Part shown: positions 1-11,705 of the stretch, piece after piece | Position numbering within the stretch: the first letter of the stretch is position 1 | Layout of the letters: every line of letters starts with the position of its first letter | Source of the DNA: Chamaecrista fasciculata | Taxonomy: Eukaryota > Streptophyta > Magnoliopsida > Fabales > Fabaceae | Direction: 5' to 3' | Length of the DNA stretch: 64,000 nucleotides | Assembly: GCA_003254925.1 (NCBI GenBank) | Contig: QANZ01016320.1 | Location: 200,138 to 264,137, forward strand | Program-made: the position numbers and the translations under genes | The notes under the pieces: generated by a model | What the model was told of the DNA's origin: nothing | Databases searched by the model: none | What the model saw: the letters and a program-made list of their open reading frames with translations, nothing else

Positions 1-88
<88 letters not shown>
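1..88. repeat. (TC)n microsatellite
   Basis: The window opens with 88 bases of uninterrupted TC dinucleotide, cut by the window edge, so the true length is unknown. Confidence 0.98.
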
Positions 89-91
<3 letters not shown>

Positions 92-1904
92 TTGATTGTT
101 TTTCGCCAAAATGTACTAATGATCAATTAACATCTCTATGAAAGTCTTCTCTTACTGGATACAGAATTTCTGAAATTGCATATTTCATCAAGTCCCCCAA
201 TCATAGCATGACAATCTTCTTACAATACAAATGTTGTTATTATTTGGATGGGACATGGGAGTTCCTAGGGTTGGAGTGGGACCACCAAAAGAGCCTCAGG
301 CATGGTCTTATCATTCATACCATTTTACTGACTACCCATACCCTACTATAATACTCCATAATCTTATCTTCATATAGCTAGGTACATATATGTGTGTACA
401 AAGGGCTGAAACGTTCATTATATAATCTGTATTTGTCAGTTTAGTGTTTCCTACCCATGAAGGAATGTCTGTCCTTGAATCTCTACAAAATGGAATCTCC
501 AAAATAAAAAACAGTGCCCATATTGGCCAAGGATTGCGGGATAAGTGTCGCCTCGTTCCAATATATATCTCCCATTCATCTAATTAAGTTTGGTTAAAAT
601 TTTATTTTAGTCCTAGATATTTCTTATATTTTGAGAAAATCACAAATATTTTTGGGACAAAGTACATTTTGAGGCCTCCTGATTAAGGTGAAATTTCTGA
701 TGATACTCTGTATTTTGAAAGTTTTCAAACAGGTAACTTGTATTTAGTAACATAAGTAAACCTGCTAATATTTAAAAAAAATCAAAATTTCAATTTCATT
801 AGAAATAATAAATCAATATGAGTTGCACACTAATTTGACTATAACATTCATATCAATATCCAGGAAAAACAAGTTAAAAAAATAGACTGTTTAGAAGGTT
901 AATTTATTGGTGTCTAGATTGTTGAGTTATTGTTAATTCCCCTTTACAAGTAGTTTTGATTTTGAAATGGTTTACTACTTTTTAGAATCGAGGTTAGTCA
1001 AATTAAGTGTAAGTGTTTTCTATTATATTTAATAGTAATTTTTAACAACATTAAAATTTTGAATTTTTTAAAACTATGAAAAAATTTAGGATTTTTTTTT
1101 TGAATAAATAAAATATTTATGATAATAAAAAGATCTAACATAAATATATAGGATCAGAATGGGATTTTGACCACTAAATTTTAACTTGTCTCTGTGGTTG
1201 AAACTTGGAACAAGGCAAGCTAAGTAGCCAACCACTCGGCGTATACAGATTTGGATCCTAGAATCTGGCTTTTCATGTATATGAAGCGTAACTTGATTAG
1301 ATATTATAAGGGAATCTAAGTAATTAAGCAGAGTGGTGGACACACTATAACAGTTCACAGTATGGAATATGGATAGATGTGGACACGCCAAATAATTGCT
1401 TGCTTATTATGACATTGTCTTCAAATCTAAAATCATTTAAGTGCTTTTCGCAGTCAGTCAGATATGATTAGCTGATAATCGAGTTACTGATTGGCCAAAA
1501 CTTTCTTCACCATTCAATTAATGCACTAACTGCCCTCTGTTTCTATGATGTCCATGTTTCAACATTTACCCACTCTGCATTACCAATTTATGGGGAAACA
1601 AAGCAGTGAGCTTAGCCATTTAGCGTGGTGCCTTGGCTTTCAAAACCACCAGCGAATTCATACCATCTGATCATGTTTATCATAACTTTCCCTGTCATCA
1701 TCGTTAATCCTAAAAAGTTATTAAAAAAGAAATTACAAAAAAAATCATTAGAGTTTTGATGAATCAAAATCTTCTCTTTCTCATAAAACTTCTCTTAACC
1801 AAGTCCTTAATTAATCACATATTGAACTCAAATATTTAATTTTATTTTCCAGATTACCTAATGAACTCAAATGAGACTAAACTGCATTTTATTTTCAAAT
1901 TTAG

Positions 1905-2192
1905 GACTAATCTGTAATTTTTCTTTTTTCAAAATTTTACATAATTACATTTTGACCCCAAATCTTTGTTATAATTTTCATTTTAGTCCTCAAATATTAT
2001 GATCTAGGGACGTTTTTGAAAATTTTGAAACTATATGGGGACTTTTTGTAATTTTTGCAAAATTGCTAACAATTTTCCGTTAAATCTTGACGAAAAATAA
2101 TCACAAGGTACCAAAGTGCTAACGGCGCAAACCTCATGATATCAAAGTGTCAAATTTTGTCTTTCAGAATACCAAGGTGCATTTTACCCGTA
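1905..2192. mobile_element. Decayed fragment of the AAATTACACTTTGGTACC-type Mutator-like MITE
   Basis: The stretch contains phrases like ACAAGGTACCAAAGTGCTAACGG and ends in AAGGTGCATTTTACCC, matching the right half of the complete 650-bp element at 17072-17721. The left terminus and a target duplication are not recognisable, so this is a truncated or decayed copy. Confidence 0.5.
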
Positions 2193-2229
2193 ATTCAATT
2201 ATAGGGAAAGTGAGAAAGCAACAAAGTTC

Positions 2230-2250
2230 TTTGGATCAAAAAAAAAAAAA
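2230..2250 (+). repeat. Micro-insertion: A-tail with 9-bp TSD
   Basis: A 21-bp insert, TTTGGATC followed by 13 A, sits between two copies of the same word: ACAAAGTTC at 2221-2229 and again ending at 2258. The layout is that of a retroposon reduced to its tail. Confidence 0.6.
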
Positions 2251-3822
2251 CAAAGTTCATATATAAGCTGTCAACTACAAAACTAATTAGGGAAAACGTC
2301 ACGATACATGAATCCATTCCTTCCAAGGGGGGAGTAATAATCACACATCCCTCTAATTAACCCGATTTTGTTCACATTTTAAATTATTTAATTTGTTGGT
2401 GTGAACATTGTGATGATAGATTCCAACATTTTTCAACTTATTTCACTAGGTATATATAGCCCTCGCTTTATTAGTTAGCTAGCTAGGCTTCCACCATTAA
2501 ATTATTTGTAGTCTCTACCGATTAGGGATAATTATTTATTTCCTATTAAGTGCCTCCTTCCTATTCATCCCCCCAGTATCTTATCCACACAGTTTATTTT
2601 ATTTATATGTGTTGCATCACTAATTAAACAAATTTTGTTGTTAAGTAACCTAACAATAATTACTTTGAGATTATGGGCCACTCTCTTAGTGTGAAGTGTT
2701 ACGGATTTCAACACGACATAGTACTGCATGCTGCCATTACAATTAACTATATTATTTAATTATAAAAAACAAAGTAGCGATGCTGCCTGAAATGTATTTG
2801 TGAGAAAACACCAAGCTAAGCTAGCGCTATCCAGGTTAAGGGCATCATTCCAGTCCCACTTCGCATAAATTAATTAATCCAAGACTTTTGCTAAAGCTAA
2901 TTAAAAACTTAAATATTGAAGGAGGTTTAAGTGGCAACCCCACCTCCACAAAGTAAAAACCTTATCATAAACCATAATATATATATTTATTATTTAATAG
3001 ATGTGCATATAGTTAAGATATCAGCTGGTTTACTAGCGCGTGCATTTCTTTTGAGCTCACGTGGGTACCAACTACTAATATTCATGGTTTTGAAGACGTA
3101 AGATTATTTTCTTCACATTAACTAGATATTACGTAGTGTATTGTTAAAATTAATTAACTTGAAATTGAAAGGGAGATATTGCCCACAGTTTAAAAATATT
3201 GTCACAGGTTTTTAGAAATTAATTATAAAGAAACTGAACTCGCGAAAGTTAAATTAAACTTTCCGTAACTCTATTACGTGTTGAAACGACCATGTTGGAT
3301 TGATTGTGACCGATTAAAATAAAGTTAAACTTAGGTAAGAATTTTTGAACTTTTGCTATAAAATTAGCACATAGTAAACATCTTATTTATGACTAACTAC
3401 AAAATAGAAAGAATGTTAATACATGATTAATCATAAAAGAAAAAAAATATCAGACGCATTTTTATATAATTAATCATAAACAAGAGAATGTAAATAAGGG
3501 TTATAATTAAAAATATATATATAACTTAAGTTTTTTTTTCAATAAAATAACATTTCAATCTTTGTGGCTTTACAATTTCCACATTTATCTCATTTATTAA
3601 AGACGACTTAGACGAGAAATCTATCCAGCCCAGGTTTCATTTTGCCTTCCCAATTTGAATTGGTCAAGTCAACGTAGTGTTGAAATTGCAAATTAATTAA
3701 TAAGTTGGATGACTTAATTAACTGCTCTTCTTATAGTATTTCCCATTATTTCCTAGTACTTCCCAGTGGTAGAATTTGGAACAAATCTGCGCCAGCATTT
3801 GCACAAACTACTAATTAATTAT

Positions 3823-4093
3823 TCTCTCCGGTTCTATATATCTGATGTTTAATGTAAATACACACAGATTAAGAAAATGATTATCTCACCTAGAATGAAG
3901 AGAAAAATGAAATAAAAAGACTAAATTATCCCTATTAAATTACTTGGGAAATGTTTATACATTTATGATTATACTATATAATAGGGATAAAATGGTAAAC
4001 AAATAATTAATGTTATCTTGAATTTATAAAACATCAGATATTTTGGAATAAAAATTACTCTCTAAAACATCAGATATTCAGAACCGGAGGGAG
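3823..4093. mobile_element. Stowaway-like MITE, copy 1
   Basis: The ends are inverted repeats: TCTCTCCGGTTC on the left, GAACCGGAGGGAG on the right. The body is nearly collinear with copy 2 at 4462-4735, sharing the TATATATCTG(A/G)TGTTT start and the AAAACATCAGATATTTTGG segment. TA follows the right end; the left TA has decayed. Non-coding and about 270 bp, as expected for this class of Tc1/mariner-related MITEs. Confidence 0.75.
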
Positions 4094-4097
4094 TAAA

Positions 4098-4345
4098 TAC
4101 TCTCTCTAGTTAACAATATCTGTCATACTTTTGGAGATTTTTATGTTTCAAAATATCTGATATTTTATAAAATCAATAAAGCATTAATTATTTGTTTACA
4201 ATTTTATCCTCACCTATTCTCTCTTAGTAATAAATATCCTTTGAAAATAGAAAAGAATAAATAAGGGCAATATAGTATTTTTATTTTAGATTTTTTTTAA
4301 GTTTAAGATGAATTAATTTTTTTTTGTCTGTATACACCCATCAAA
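4098..4345. mobile_element. Stowaway-like MITE, decayed inverted copy 3
   Basis: The segment around 4146-4210 is the reverse complement of the TTTATCCC/GTTTACAAATAATTAATG and ATCAGATATTTTG parts of copies 1 and 2. Only the left terminus (ACTCTCTCT) is vaguely preserved. It lies directly between the two better copies. Confidence 0.55.
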
Positions 4346-4461
4346 TTACAATAGATATTGTGAACTGTAATAATCATCTTGCTGGTCAATTTACAATTAT
4401 ATATCCATAGATCGACCTAAACATATTAAGAAGAAATAAGGATCATTTATCTAATTCATTA

Positions 4462-4735
4462 CTCCCTCCGATTCTATATATCTGGTGTTTAAGGTTTTTA
4501 CACACAGATTAAGGAAATGATTAGCCAACATAGAATGAAGAGAAAAATTAAGTAAAATGACTAAACTATCCCTATTAAATTACTTGGAAAATGTTTATAC
4601 ATTTATGACTCTACTATATTTAATAGGGGTAGAATGGTAAAAAAATAATTAATGCTCTCTTGAATTTATAAAACATCAAATATTTTGGAACAAAAATGAT
4701 TTTCTAAAACACCAGATATTCAGAACCGGAGGGAG
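4462..4735. mobile_element. Stowaway-like MITE, copy 2
   Basis: Bounded by CTCCCTCCGATTC and GAACCGGAGGGAG, with a TA dinucleotide on each side (4460-4461 and 4736-4737), the hallmark target duplication of Stowaway elements. It is 274 bp and has no coding capacity. Confidence 0.82.
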
Positions 4736-4858
4736 TATTAAATAACCCAATCATCATTTACAATTGTATATAGCAATAAAAAAAATAAAAATATTTCAAA
4801 AACTTATTTTTATTTTATTTTTTTTACCGTGTAGAGAGGGAAAACAAATAGAAAGCAA

Positions 4859-5050
4859 AATCATATGAGTGTGGTCTAATGGTTATTCACTTAGTCACTT
4901 AATCAAGTGGTGTGGGTTCGAATCTTACTTTTGGGTATAGAAAGAATTACGTGACTAGTTATTTACCCTTAAGTGAATGACTCGCAACAAAGAGATTAAC
5001 CAATATTTCCGAGGGTGGATGATACTCTTGGTTTATATAAAAGAAAAAAA
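4859..5050 (+). mobile_element. tRNA-derived SINE
   Basis: The left part carries an A-box-like stretch (GTGGTCTAATGG) and a near-perfect B box, GGTTCGAATC at 4915-4924, as in tRNA-derived SINEs transcribed by RNA polymerase III. The right end is an A-rich tail. GAAAGCAA occurs on both sides (4851-4858 and 5051-5058) as a plausible TSD. The family name is unknown to me. Confidence 0.7.
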
Positions 5051-5216
5051 GAAAGCAACTCAAATTTCAACGCAAATGTTTTGGGTTTGGAGTAGAAAAT
5101 ATATAACAACGGATCGGAAGACAAATGTGTAAGACCAAAGACGACCTATAACGTCAACGGCTAGCTAGCTAAGAAGATATACAGAAGTATTAACTAACAA
5201 TAATAGTATTAATTAA

Positions 5217-5235
5217 GTACACCAAAAAAAATAAT
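5217..5235 (+). repeat. Micro-insertion: A-tail with 18-bp TSD
   Basis: A 19-bp insert (GTACACC plus an A run and TAAT) separates two identical 18-bp copies of AATAATAGTATTAATTAA at 5199-5216 and 5236-5253. The low-complexity TSD lowers certainty a little. Confidence 0.6.
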
Positions 5236-5526
5236 AATAATAGTATTAATTAAATGATTAGATAAAATACTGCAGAAGAAACGGCAAGCCGTACTAGGAA
5301 AGAAAGATACGTGTAGTTCACTTAACTATCATTATACGATTTTATGAAAGTAACAAGTGGGATTTGGTTTACGTTTGCTCGTCAAGTCCATGATTTGTCA
5401 ATAATCTATCATTTCTGTTTTACTCGTCATCTTTATTAATTCATCAATTCATATGGTGAGATAAGATATTATAGTTAGTGGGAAGTGATTAAGCCGGCAT
5501 GAGATGATGAGACATATATATATATA

Positions 5527-5625
5527 CTAGGGACTTTGCGTGCCGTAAAATAAATGAGGGACTAAATCGTTGATTTAGTAAAAAAAGAGTGATTAAATAG
5601 TAAATTTCCTCTTATTTTGATAGTT
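5527..5625 (-). mobile_element. Helitron-like 3' end, copy 3
   Basis: Read on the minus strand, this ends GGCACGCAAAGTCCCTAG followed by T, matching the two plus-strand termini at 60078 and 60240, including the upstream AACAATTTAGTCC-like segment. Helitrons end in CTRR and insert before a T. The hairpin arm before the end is incomplete here. The 5' boundary is uncertain. Confidence 0.5.
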
Positions 5626-8600
5626 ATGGGATGCAAATTTTGTGGGATCATGAATGTAGTAGATTATGAGATGATTGTAGGTTGATAACTTCTCATCATA
5701 TCCCACGTTTAGTAGGTTTGGAAAATACAATTATTTTTTATTTATTTAATTTATCAAATTATATTAAATTAAAACTATAATATAAATGACCTACTACCAG
5801 AAACATGCTCAGCCATATAATATAGTATATATATATAATAATAAAAATAAAGAGTATGGACTATATATATATATATATATATATATGGAGTAGCGAGCTA
5901 GGAAGTATGGAAGGAAGGAATATGGTTAATGGAGTCCCTATTATTGTCCTTGGCGTGTACGTTGGACTTGGGTGGTGGAAGATGACAAGACAATGGGCCT
6001 TCGAAGAGGGTCCCAAACTTTGAACTTATAATTGCATGCAAAATGCGAATGCCATATCTTTCTACTCTCATTCGGGCTACGGTAAAGGGATAAGGATTTG
6101 CACTTTCCAGCTTCGATTTTTTTATTTTAGAAAAAATCTTTTTTCTCTTTTCTCTTTTTTCAGGTTATTTGTTGGTATTTGCTTGGAAGTAGCATTTTCT
6201 ACCCTTGCGTAATACAAAGCACTAGCCAAGTTGCATTATTTTCTTTTTCGAATTTGTATATATAAAGAATCAGAGGTCATTTTCTATCGGTATGGTTGCT
6301 AACTGAATTTAGATGTCTCTTTAATTTGTAAATATCGTAGACGGGAAGCAAAAACCAAAGCCCAACAATCCCAGAAAGACCAAAAGCCGCATTAATTATG
6401 AAGAGACTCCAAACACGTCTCACATAACCATTTCTCTGTGTTTTTGTTCAGTCTTCATCCTCCAACTACGTAGTACGTACTACACTGCCTTTACAGCACG
6501 ACGACGCTTTAAATTAAAATAGTTTACAAGCGAGCTAGGAGCAAAAAATAAGATAATGTTTTGTTTAACTAATATAAAGTTTCCATTTAATTAACCCTTT
6601 AGGTACCCAAACTTACACGTAAAACAAATCATTATATGTTTTTAATTTAAGTTAGCAGGTTTTGGAAACATAGAAAAAATGAAGCCGTACCCAGTTTCCA
6701 CCCACTCCAATTTTTTTATAGAAAGAGGATACATTCATTGTATTATATTATATATTATATTCGCTCACCTAAGCAACAAAGCCAACACAAGTGGGAGGCG
6801 TCGAATTCGGTGAATCAGTTATAAAATGTGAAGCTGTTTTGGGAAGACACACACAGACATCTGATCATGATTCAATTGGATGACACTATCCGACGGTGGT
6901 GGAAGTGCCACATATCCACCATAGATATCTGATCATGATTCAATATATTGGAATGAGTAGTAGTGACCATGATTGATCTGATGCTGACGTGGAGGTATGG
7001 TGGTCCCGATCGATCTTTGCCGTAAGAAAGAGCCCATTGGTCCCACACACACAAAAAGATGATGCCACGTGACCCTACCCGACATTAAACAAGCAGGGGA
7101 GCAAAACAAGCAGATCGAAGCAAGCTAAGAATGAAAGTTAAGTCATTATTTTCTCGTAGGAGAATCGAATTGGAAGACTTTTATTCCCAATGTAATTGTT
7201 AATTTCGTCCTAGGAGCGAATCGGATTACTTTTATGTTGGAATCTCTTCCATCTTTATTTAATTATATTTTGGGGCATATGAGAATTTGATAAAAGCAAT
7301 ATGCAAAGGCGTCGTCATCAATCATTTTTTTTCCTCTGCTTCTGTAATGGAAGAGAATAATGCATATTTCAATCAAGTGAAACATGCACTACATCTGACA
7401 AAATTATAAATCTAGTTATTTTAATATAAAATTATATCATTATTCAGTGAGGGGGAAATTTCATGAAGAGGAAAATGAATATGAATGGGACCTATTATCT
7501 ATAAACTAATAATGATAGGAAATAACACAGGGATGTAGCCCAACTGAACTGTGAGATCTGCACGTGGCGACGCATTAGGATGGAATGAAATAAACAAAAG
7601 TTATAAGGTAATTAATTCAGAGACCTGTACGTAAGATTTATCCCCCCAAAAAAAATAAACACCCATCATTCCAATATCTTTATCTTCATAACGAACATGA
7701 TGGTGAGGGGAAAAGTAGAAAAGGAAAAAGACGAATCGATTGGATTATCAGTAGACAACAAAGAGATGGAAAATGGAGTAAGAGCAATAAAATGATTTCA
7801 TTTTGAGCTGGGCAAAAGAAGGAACTAATTACTAAAATCGACTAGTTTTTTTATTAAAGAAGAAAAGTAACGCGGTGACGGTGCATCCATTTTTTTGCCA
7901 TATTATTCCAGCCGTACTTAATAAAATACAAATTCTGAGAGTTTGGATATTATGCTTAAAATAATGAAAGGTGAGATGATGGTCAGGTAGCGAAAAAGAT
8001 GTGTGTGTATATATAAAAAAGATTTTTAGTGAGTGGGGTGGGTAAATAAATGATAAATGATAATGGAGGGATGTGATTGAGTGGGAGGTGTACCACAGTT
8101 GTACGGTGGGAAGCGGATATCTAACTAACCGCTACCTAAAATGAAAAAAAGTTGAAAATCCATAGTGAAAAAGCAGGGTGAATATATAATAAGGAATAGG
8201 TAGGTTTAGGAGCTTAGGTTGGGAATTAGAATTGGCATTGGTTGGGTTTACTTTTCTTGTTTAATGCTATGCGGCCAAACGGCCCAGGATCTTATTCCCT
8301 TATCCGAAACCAGTGAGTATGCTATTGCTATTGCTAAGCACGTTGCCAAAATGCCCTCTTCACTCGCTCACTCTCTATTTTATTTTTGTTTCTCAAGGTA
8401 TTTTCAATCCGATAGATTAAGGATTAATTTTTAGTTAGTTAATATTTATTTAAGAGTTTTTCATTAGCAATAGATACACAAAGTGAGATTCGAATCATTG
8501 ATCTAACTTAAATGATCTAATAAGCTTGACAAGTAAGGAAGTGTAATTTATAATTTACTAATTTTTTTAGTACAAATTTTACTTTACTACTATATGATAT

Positions 8601-8690
8601 CCAAATGAAGAAGAGAATAGTGAAATAGGGTAGTGACGGCATCAATCAGCTAATAGTTTGGAGACCCCACCGCTAGGTCCACAAATTCTC
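5626..8690. other. Intergenic DNA upstream of the GDU gene
   Basis: No coding region is supported. It holds an (AT)n tract near 5862-5886 and several runs of A or T. Short ORFs near 6872-7054 (-) and 8219-8434 (+) have no recognisable similarity, and the second runs through promoter-proximal DNA. Confidence 0.6.
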
Positions 8691-8700
8691 CACTCATGTG

Positions 8701-8708
8701 TATAAATA
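8701..8708 (+). promoter_or_regulatory. TATA box of the GDU-like gene
   Basis: TATAAATA lies 69 bp before the ATG at 8777, leaving room for a 5' leader of roughly 40 bp. It sits in a less AT-rich stretch (CACTCATGTG before, CGTCCCTTCC after), so it stands out from background. Confidence 0.65.
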
Positions 8709-8776
8709 CGTCCCTTCCTCCCAGGATTCCCAATCATCAAATCTTAATTATCAAGAAGGAAGGTAATAATTAATTA

Positions 8777-9238
8777 ATGGCAGCGTACAGAGAGCCGATG
8801 ACGATGAACAACAATAATATGGAGGCTCGGTCGCCGTCGGCAGAGGGGCACTCGAATTCCACGTGGCATTCACCGGTGCCGTACTTGTTCGGAGGGCTGG
8901 CGGCGATGTTGGGTCTGATCGCTTTTGCCCTGTTGATTCTAGCATGCTCCTATTGGAAGCTATCTGGGTATCTTGAAGAAGGAGAAGGAGACATAGAATC
9001 TGGCCAACCCAAATCCGAAGAAACACAGAAAGCGGCGACTCCCTCAGCTTACGAGGAGAAGTTCTTGGTGATTCAGCCTGGACACAACAACCCCACTCTC
9101 ATAGCCACTCCTGCTTTTCCCTTCACCACCAACGCCACCTGTACCTGCAACAACTCCCAAAAATCATTAGAAATGCCACACAACAGTACTCCCAAACCCG
9201 ATGACATGGACCACACCCAAACCCCTCAACCAGCTTAA
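8777..9238 (+). CDS. GDU: GLUTAMINE DUMPER-like membrane protein
   Basis: Intronless 153-residue ORF. GDU proteins are small plant membrane proteins that raise amino-acid export, acting with the ubiquitin ligase LOG2. Residues 30-61 contain the family signature: a W-H-S-P-V-P-Y-L-F-G-G start and one transmembrane segment (about 36-60) ending in CSYWK. A Glu/Asp-rich cytosolic stretch follows. Residues 96-102 (FLVIQPG) occupy the place of the conserved VIMAG box, followed by the usual PT-x-x-ATP. The M-A pair of VIMAG is Q-P here, while the Gly known to matter for LOG2 binding in Arabidopsis GDU1 is kept. The C-terminal tail is rich in Thr, Pro and Asn. The ATG is the first after a good TATA box. 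Which GDU paralogue it is cannot be told. Confidence 0.93.
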   Translation: MAAYREPMTMNNNNMEARSPSAEGHSNSTWHSPVPYLFGGLAAMLGLIAFALLILACSYWKLSGYLEEGEGDIESGQPKSEETQKAATPSAYEEKFLVIQPGHNNPTLIATPAFPFTTNATCTCNNSQKSLEMPHNSTPKPDDMDHTQTPQPA

Positions 9239-9723
9239 ATCTTAATCATGAACCTTTTTTTGTCGATCTCTGTATATACGAGCTGCCTTTTCAATGCCAG
9301 AATATTGGTATTCTTGTCTTGGTGGAATTGGGATTTGCTTTCAAAACCTCTTTACATCTTTCTAGCTATAGCTCCTTCTATGTAAGATTGTAATCCGGGA
9401 ATTTTGTATATTTAATTGAGCTGGAATGGAAAATTTACCAGTTTCACAGCTTTCATAGATTTTCATTTTCTCCTTTACATTCTTTGAGGATTATTGTTTT
9501 TTCCAGAACAGAAAAGAGATAAATCTGAAAAGGTATGATATGAGATGAGATGCCAGGACTTTAATTTCAACTAACTCTGCGTTTGAGATGCGTTTCAAAG
9601 ACTATGTATGCTATGCTATGCTATATTGCTATGGATCTGATACGTACATGTAAACCGTAAAGCTATGGAGACAATTCAATACACATATCATGCGGCGAGA
9701 AGAAACTGAGGCATCACGACTAC

Positions 9724-9966
9724 TGATACGAGTCTCGTAGTTAGCTTAAAGTAAAGTACTATATAAGACCTTGGGCTCTCCAACTTTAACAGCTAGCTTT
9801 TGGGGTGTGGTTCTCTTAAGGACTTATACTCGTATCAATTGGTGCTTTCATTGAGAGCCGACCGACACGGAGAGGGCGACCTATAGGTTGGATTAAGGTA
9901 CATACGATGCGGGGTATGTAATGATACGAGTCTCAGAGTAGTTAGCTGAAGGGAAAGCACTATACT
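9724..9966 (+). mobile_element. TRIM-like LTR element remnant
   Basis: A 114-bp unit (9724-9837) starts TGATACGAG and ends CTCGTATCA, a perfect terminal inverted repeat of LTR type with TG...CA ends. It is followed at once by ATTGGTGCTTTCATTGAGAG, which looks like a primer-binding-site leader. At 9922 a second TGATACGAGTCTC...AGTTAGCT...GCACTATA copy begins but is cut off near 9966. Two short LTRs only about 200 bp apart with no coding DNA fit a terminal-repeat retrotransposon in miniature, truncated at its 3' LTR. Confidence 0.55.
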
Positions 9967-10744
9967 TTACTTTCCTAATTTTATTCGTTTTGTCTGTTTA
10001 TTTAATTTGTTTGTGTTGAATGAGTTTAATTTCTCTACCTACAAGACAAGTTGTACCGCCAGAAAATCCTCCAAGGTTGTCTCTCAAGCTGCGGCGTCCT
10101 CTGGAGAATTGCGACATTCATGAACAGATAGACTTTAATTTGTCCTGTTTCTCAGTTTTAGGTTTTCTTCCTTTTCCGTATTACGTACGTCTAGAAGCAA
10201 ACTAAGTTCAGGAGGTCGCATTTTAAGTTTTAATTAACTCGTAAGCTGATTTATTACACTCCGCGCTATCACTACAGTTTGGCAAGTCGTTAACAACTTA
10301 CCATGGCATTGTAATTCGCTGAAGTTCATTGTGGTAAGACTGTAAGAGTAAAGTGGGCTTAATATTTTGGTGGTGCTAATTGAAATAATAGTATATACGG
10401 CAACGTTTGGTATTGGTAATGTGTTGGAGGACTCTATGGTGGTGCACGTACTAGGCCACCAAAAAGTTGGCTTCCTCACTACATTTCTTCACCATGCGCC
10501 TTCTTGTGTAACTTGCCAAACACATGCGAAAAATATTAATTACAATATTTAAACAAATTAAGGTGTACGTAGATCACAAAGCAATCATATTATGGCAAAA
10601 ATAGAGTAAATATATACATTAATTTTTTAAAAAAATTCACCAATTAACAATTCAATTTTTAAAAATCTTATTTATCTCGGTAAGCTAGTTCATAATAAAT
10701 AAGTTTAAGAAACTTTTTTTTTTAAGATTTCAAGTATTAAATTG
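9967..10744. other. Intergenic DNA, no feature recognised
   Basis: Short ORFs on both strands overlap each other here and none resembles a known protein. No terminal repeats or tRNA-like boxes were found. Confidence 0.5.
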
Positions 10745-10863
10745 TTACTTTTTTTTTAAAAAAATTATGTTAGTTGAGCCCCGGGGACTCACTAAGCCCA
10801 AGACATGCCTCCAGACTCTATGAGGGTTTACAGAGGTACTTACAAATCGTTTACCAACAAGAC

Positions 10864-11705
10864 TAGGGGTGTTTAAAACCGAACCAAACCGATCGACCGA
10901 ACCGAAGGTGAAACCGAACCAAACCGATAGATGAGCGGTTTGGTTTGGTTTGAACGTCGCACAAACCGAACCAAACTGCCAAATCGCTAAAACTCTTATT
11001 TACTTATATATATACACATACCTCATATTCTCATTAGGTAACTCATACTTTATTTTTTTTTTTGGCCTTGTCATACTCTATTACTCATACATACAATATT
11101 CAACATTGAAAATATATTTACATGTTTGAAAATATTTGCACCTTCATATAAATATATATATATATATATATATATTTGTAAGTTAAAAGTTGTTATATAC
11201 TAATGATTTTTGCTAAAAAAGTAGAAAACCATTTTGTTGTTTATAACAGAATGAGAATATTATTACATTATATATAACATATTATAATGCGCCATGAGTG
11301 ATTATACATCTTACTATTATATAAAATTGTGTTAGTTTATACAATATAAAACATACCATATTTGAAGAACTTATTGTGATATTAAGTTAGAGGAAGAAAT
11401 ATATATTAATAAACTACAATTTTAATTTCAATTAATTATTTATAAAAAATCTTCTATACTATATATAGGGATAATATTTATTTTCTTATTAGTGTTTTAG
11501 TAAGTTATGAGAATAACTGTATATTTTTTTTATTAGTATATTAGTGACAAAATTATCAATAAATTACCTTCAAACCGCTCAAACCGAACCGCTCAAACCG
11601 CTTTTTATTGGTTTGGTTTGGTTTGGTTTGATGAATGAAATTTAATCATTGGTTTGGTTTGAAAAATCCTTTCAAACCGCCCAAACCGCCCGACGAACAC
11701 CCCTA
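10864..11705. mobile_element. Non-autonomous hAT-type element, 842 bp
   Basis: It begins TAGGGGTGT and ends ACACCCCTA. The 8-bp duplication AACAAGAC lies at 10856-10863 and 11706-11713, the TSD length typical of hAT transposons. Both ends carry clusters of the same subterminal motif (AAACCGAACCAAACCG and its reverse complement GGTTTGGTTTGG), likely transposase-binding repeats. The interior is AT-rich with no ORF, so it depends on an autonomous relative. Confidence 0.88.
11055..11070 (-). repeat. Micro-insertion inside the hAT element
   Basis: On the minus strand the 16-bp insert reads CAAGGCC plus an A run. It is flanked by TCATACTTTATT (11043-11054) and TCATACTCTATT (11071-11082), an imperfect 12-bp duplication. 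If real, it landed after the hAT element did. Confidence 0.5.

Larger units (their letters stand above)
89..3820. other. AT-rich intergenic DNA, no gene seen
   Basis: No ORF with recognisable protein similarity and no splice-linked coding run is visible on either strand. The only structured pieces I could delimit are a transposon 3' fragment near 1905-2192 and a tail-like micro-insertion at 2230-2250, both listed separately. Confidence 0.6.
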
